A stretch of DNA of 26,271 nt, taken from the NCBI GenBank assembly GCA_002359025.1, contig DEPZ01000036.1, positions 1 to 26,271 on the forward strand, written 5' to 3'. The DNA is from Erysipelotrichaceae bacterium UBA3379 (GTDB taxonomy: Bacteria > Bacillota_I > Bacilli_A > Erysipelotrichales > Coprobacillaceae). Of the stretch, positions 25,401 through 26,271 are shown piece by piece. The notes below the pieces were generated by a model. That model ran no database searches and was not told the DNA's origin. It saw nothing but the letters and a program-made list of their open reading frames with translations. Both the position numbers and the translations under genes were made by a program. Every line of letters starts with the position of its first letter. Position 1 is the stretch's first letter.

Positions 25401-25691
25401 ATTTAAAGCATTTTGTCCTCCTAATGTTGGTAAGATACTATCTGGTTTTTCTTTAATAATTAAGTTTTTTACAACTGGAACAGTTAATGGTTCAATATAA
25501 ACTTTATCAGCAATATCTTTATCAGTCATAATTGTCGCTGGGTTAGAGTTAATTAATATAACTTCAATACCTTCTTCTTTTAATGCACGACAAGCTTGTG
25601 TACCAGCATAATCAAATTCTGCTGCTTGTCCTATGATAATTGGTCCTGAACCAATAACTAATACTTTTTTAATATCTTTATTTTTAGGCAT
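22494..25691 (-). CDS. carB: Carbamoyl-phosphate synthase large subunit
   Basis: Complete 1065-residue CarB, the normal length. It uses ammonia from CarA plus bicarbonate and 2 ATP to make carbamoyl phosphate for pyrimidine and arginine synthesis. Seen: two homologous ATP-grasp halves, the first beginning VLVIGSGPIIIGQAAEFDYAG and the second IMVLGSGPIRIGQGIEFDYCS (about residue 555), each with a glycine-rich loop (YTLGGTGGGIAEN and YVLGGAGMEIAL) and VIEVNPR(V/S)SRSS/T motifs; the C-terminal allosteric MGS domain (about 930-1065) with DSAKEEFLPIAKQYHDFGYD and the NRIADKENTIFDLM stretch. AAGGAG is 9 bases before the ATG, within the end of carA, with a 1-bp gap after the carA stop. Confidence 0.98.
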   Translation of the reverse strand: MPKNKDIKKVLVIGSGPIIIGQAAEFDYAGTQACRALKEEGIEVILINSNPATIMTDKDIADKVYIEPLTVPVVKNLIIKEKPDSILPTLGGQNALNIAMALADEGFLDEHHVKTIGTSTRTIKLAEDRLEFKNLMESIQEPCAPSIVVNDVDDAIEFANKIGYPVVVRPAYTLGGTGGGIAENEKELHDICSNGLRLSRVNQCLIERCIAGWKEIEYEVMRDGAGNCITVCNMENLDPVGVHTGDSIVVAPSQTLSDKEYQMLRRSALNIITALDIQGGCNVQYALNPHSFEYCVIEVNPRVSRSSALASKATGYPIAKLAAKIALGYTLDEIINAVTGKTYASYEPTLDYVVCKIPKWPFDKFVGASRELGTQMKATGEVMSICHNFEGALMKAIRSLEQNIYDLHIEELDQLDINDIKKKLKDVDDQRIFAVARALRLGISEEEIHQITKIDLWFIDKIKHLVEIEEQLKTQPLSIELLKQAKRLEFPDRVISQYTNIPEKDIHQMRKDNQIVAVYKTVDTCAAEFDASTPYYYSVHGGYNEVNPQSDRKKIMVLGSGPIRIGQGIEFDYCSVHCVWALKEAGYDTIIVNNNPETVSTDFDIADRLYFEPLTPEDVESIVDIEKPDGAIVQFGGQTAIKLTKALMEMGVKILGTSPDDVDAAEDRERFDEILEKCGIDRPKGSTVFTTQEALDAAHRLGYPVLVRPSYVLGGAGMEIALNDSDMKKFMAIINKQYQEHPILIDKYLQGKEVEVDAICDEHGILIPGIMEHVERAGVHSGDSISVYPTQKIKPEMKDIIVDYTQRLAKELHVIGLINIQFIVYEDQVYVIEVNPRSSRTIPYISKVTDIPVVDVATRVIMGKTIKEQGYEYGLAPEKETIAIKMPVFSFEKIKGAEISLGPEMKSTGEVLGISKDFDEAIYKAFIGTGIKLPKHKKIICTVKDSAKEEFLPIAKQYHDFGYDIYSTVGTYHFLKEHGIPATLVNRIADKENTIFDLMLTDTVDLIIDIPTRNDSVKDGFLIRRFAVEAGIPIYTSLDTAQALINCLEKRHKGDTSLIDITKLK

Positions 25692-25692
25692 A

Positions 25693-26271
25693 TTATTGTT
25701 CTCCTTCCATCATTTTTATAAACTCATCAAACAAATATCCTGTATCTAATGGACCAGCACATGCTTCTGGGTGGAATTGAACAGTTTTGATATTTTCTTT
25801 GATATATTCTAGTCCTTCTAATGTTCCATCATTAACATTGATAAACCATGGTTTTGCAACCTCTGAATCAATTGTTTCATCCTTAACAACATAGTTATGA
25901 TTTTGTGTTGAAATATAAACACGAGAAGTCGTTAAATCTTTAACTGGGTGATTCGCTCCATGATGTCCATATTTTAGTTTTTCAGTAGAAAACCCATGTG
26001 CCAAAGCCATTAATTGATGTCCTAAACAAATAGCAAAGATAGGTAATCCACTTTTCATTAAGATTTGCATTTCTTTAATAATATCTACACATTCTTCAGG
26101 ATCTCCCGGACCATTTGATAACATGACACCATCATAGTTTCCTTCTATAATTGTACTTGCTGGAGTTGAGGCAGGATAAACAGTCACTGTACACCCTCTT
26201 TTCACCAATTCTCTAGCAATGTTATTTTTTGCACCAAAGTCGTATAATGCGACTTTTTTATCTCCACTACC
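25693..26271 (-). CDS. carA: Carbamoyl-phosphate synthase small subunit (5' part beyond the window)
   Basis: The open frame enters from the right edge (first whole codon GGT at 26269-26271) and stops at 25693, giving 192 residues: the C-terminal glutaminase half of CarA. Seen: KVALYDFGAKNNIARELVKR at the domain start, GVMLSNGPGDPEEC, the nucleophile loop FAICLGHQLMALAHG with its catalytic Cys, and the VQFHPEA motif with the His-Glu pair of the class I amidotransferase triad. It supplies ammonia to CarB. The TTG at 26208 is internal, not a start. The N-terminal half and any regulatory leader lie outside the window. Confidence 0.97.
   Translation of the reverse strand, partial: GSGDKKVALYDFGAKNNIARELVKRGCTVTVYPASTPASTIIEGNYDGVMLSNGPGDPEECVDIIKEMQILMKSGLPIFAICLGHQLMALAHGFSTEKLKYGHHGANHPVKDLTTSRVYISTQNHNYVVKDETIDSEVAKPWFINVNDGTLEGLEYIKENIKTVQFHPEACAGPLDTGYLFDEFIKMMEGEQ

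Overview
The window is AT-rich DNA (roughly 30% G+C by eye), gene-dense, and read with the standard bacterial code. TGA ends genes and Trp is TGG. Strong AAGGAGG-type ribosome sites, TATAAT promoters (several with an extended TG), and the gene set (HPr with a CcpA-type cre site, Soj/Spo0J-like ParA-ParB, lipobox lipoproteins, VanY, YitT, DegV) point to a low-GC Bacillota. A gut Erysipelotrichia-type genome is my best guess, with low confidence. No rRNA, tRNA, CRISPR array, insertion sequence or phage was found. Most genes are housekeeping or cell-envelope genes.

Layout. 1-2901 (minus) holds an AraC-type regulator, an HSL-family alpha/beta hydrolase and a ROK sugar kinase cut by the left edge. 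A consensus-perfect cre site overlaps the hydrolase promoter. 2954-3223 is ptsH (HPr), whose serine-phosphorylated form is the usual co-effector for CcpA at cre sites, so the two may be linked. 3369-5892 (minus) is a WG-repeat lipoprotein followed by a membrane-anchored methyltransferase-like protein that lacks the glycine-rich SAM loop. 6020-7423 is a nitroreductase (plus) converging on a DegV protein (minus). 7618-10195 (plus) is an FtsX-type permease overlapping its ABC ATPase, which carries an extra C-terminal domain that looks PH-like.

10250-12621 (minus) is the least ordinary part. An intact gene of unknown function (DUF4299-like) precedes a gene decayed by two single-base indels and a stop codon. 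The repaired reading frame joins a sigma-70 region-4-like helix-turn-helix to a clear RNA polymerase alpha C-terminal domain. This sigma4-alphaCTD arrangement is the main candidate for an undescribed transcription-associated factor.

12724-15761 (minus) holds parA-parB followed by a MATE exporter, separated by a terminator hairpin. 15916-18459 (minus) is a compact vanY-dut-capA operon mixing cell-wall hydrolysis, dUTP clearance and a CapA-type metallophosphatase. 18625-19488 (plus) is a YitT membrane protein. 19530-21804 (minus) is a lemA-DUF2207 pair behind a strong promoter. 21972-22446 (plus) is a small unrecognised gene that appears frameshifted. 22494-26271 (minus) is carB and the glutaminase half of carA, the first step of pyrimidine and arginine synthesis.

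There is no gene-free stretch over 300 bp. The apparent gap at 10253-10560 is the tail of the decayed gene. Intergenic regions mostly contain promoters and seven recognisable intrinsic terminators, which split the window into about ten transcription units.
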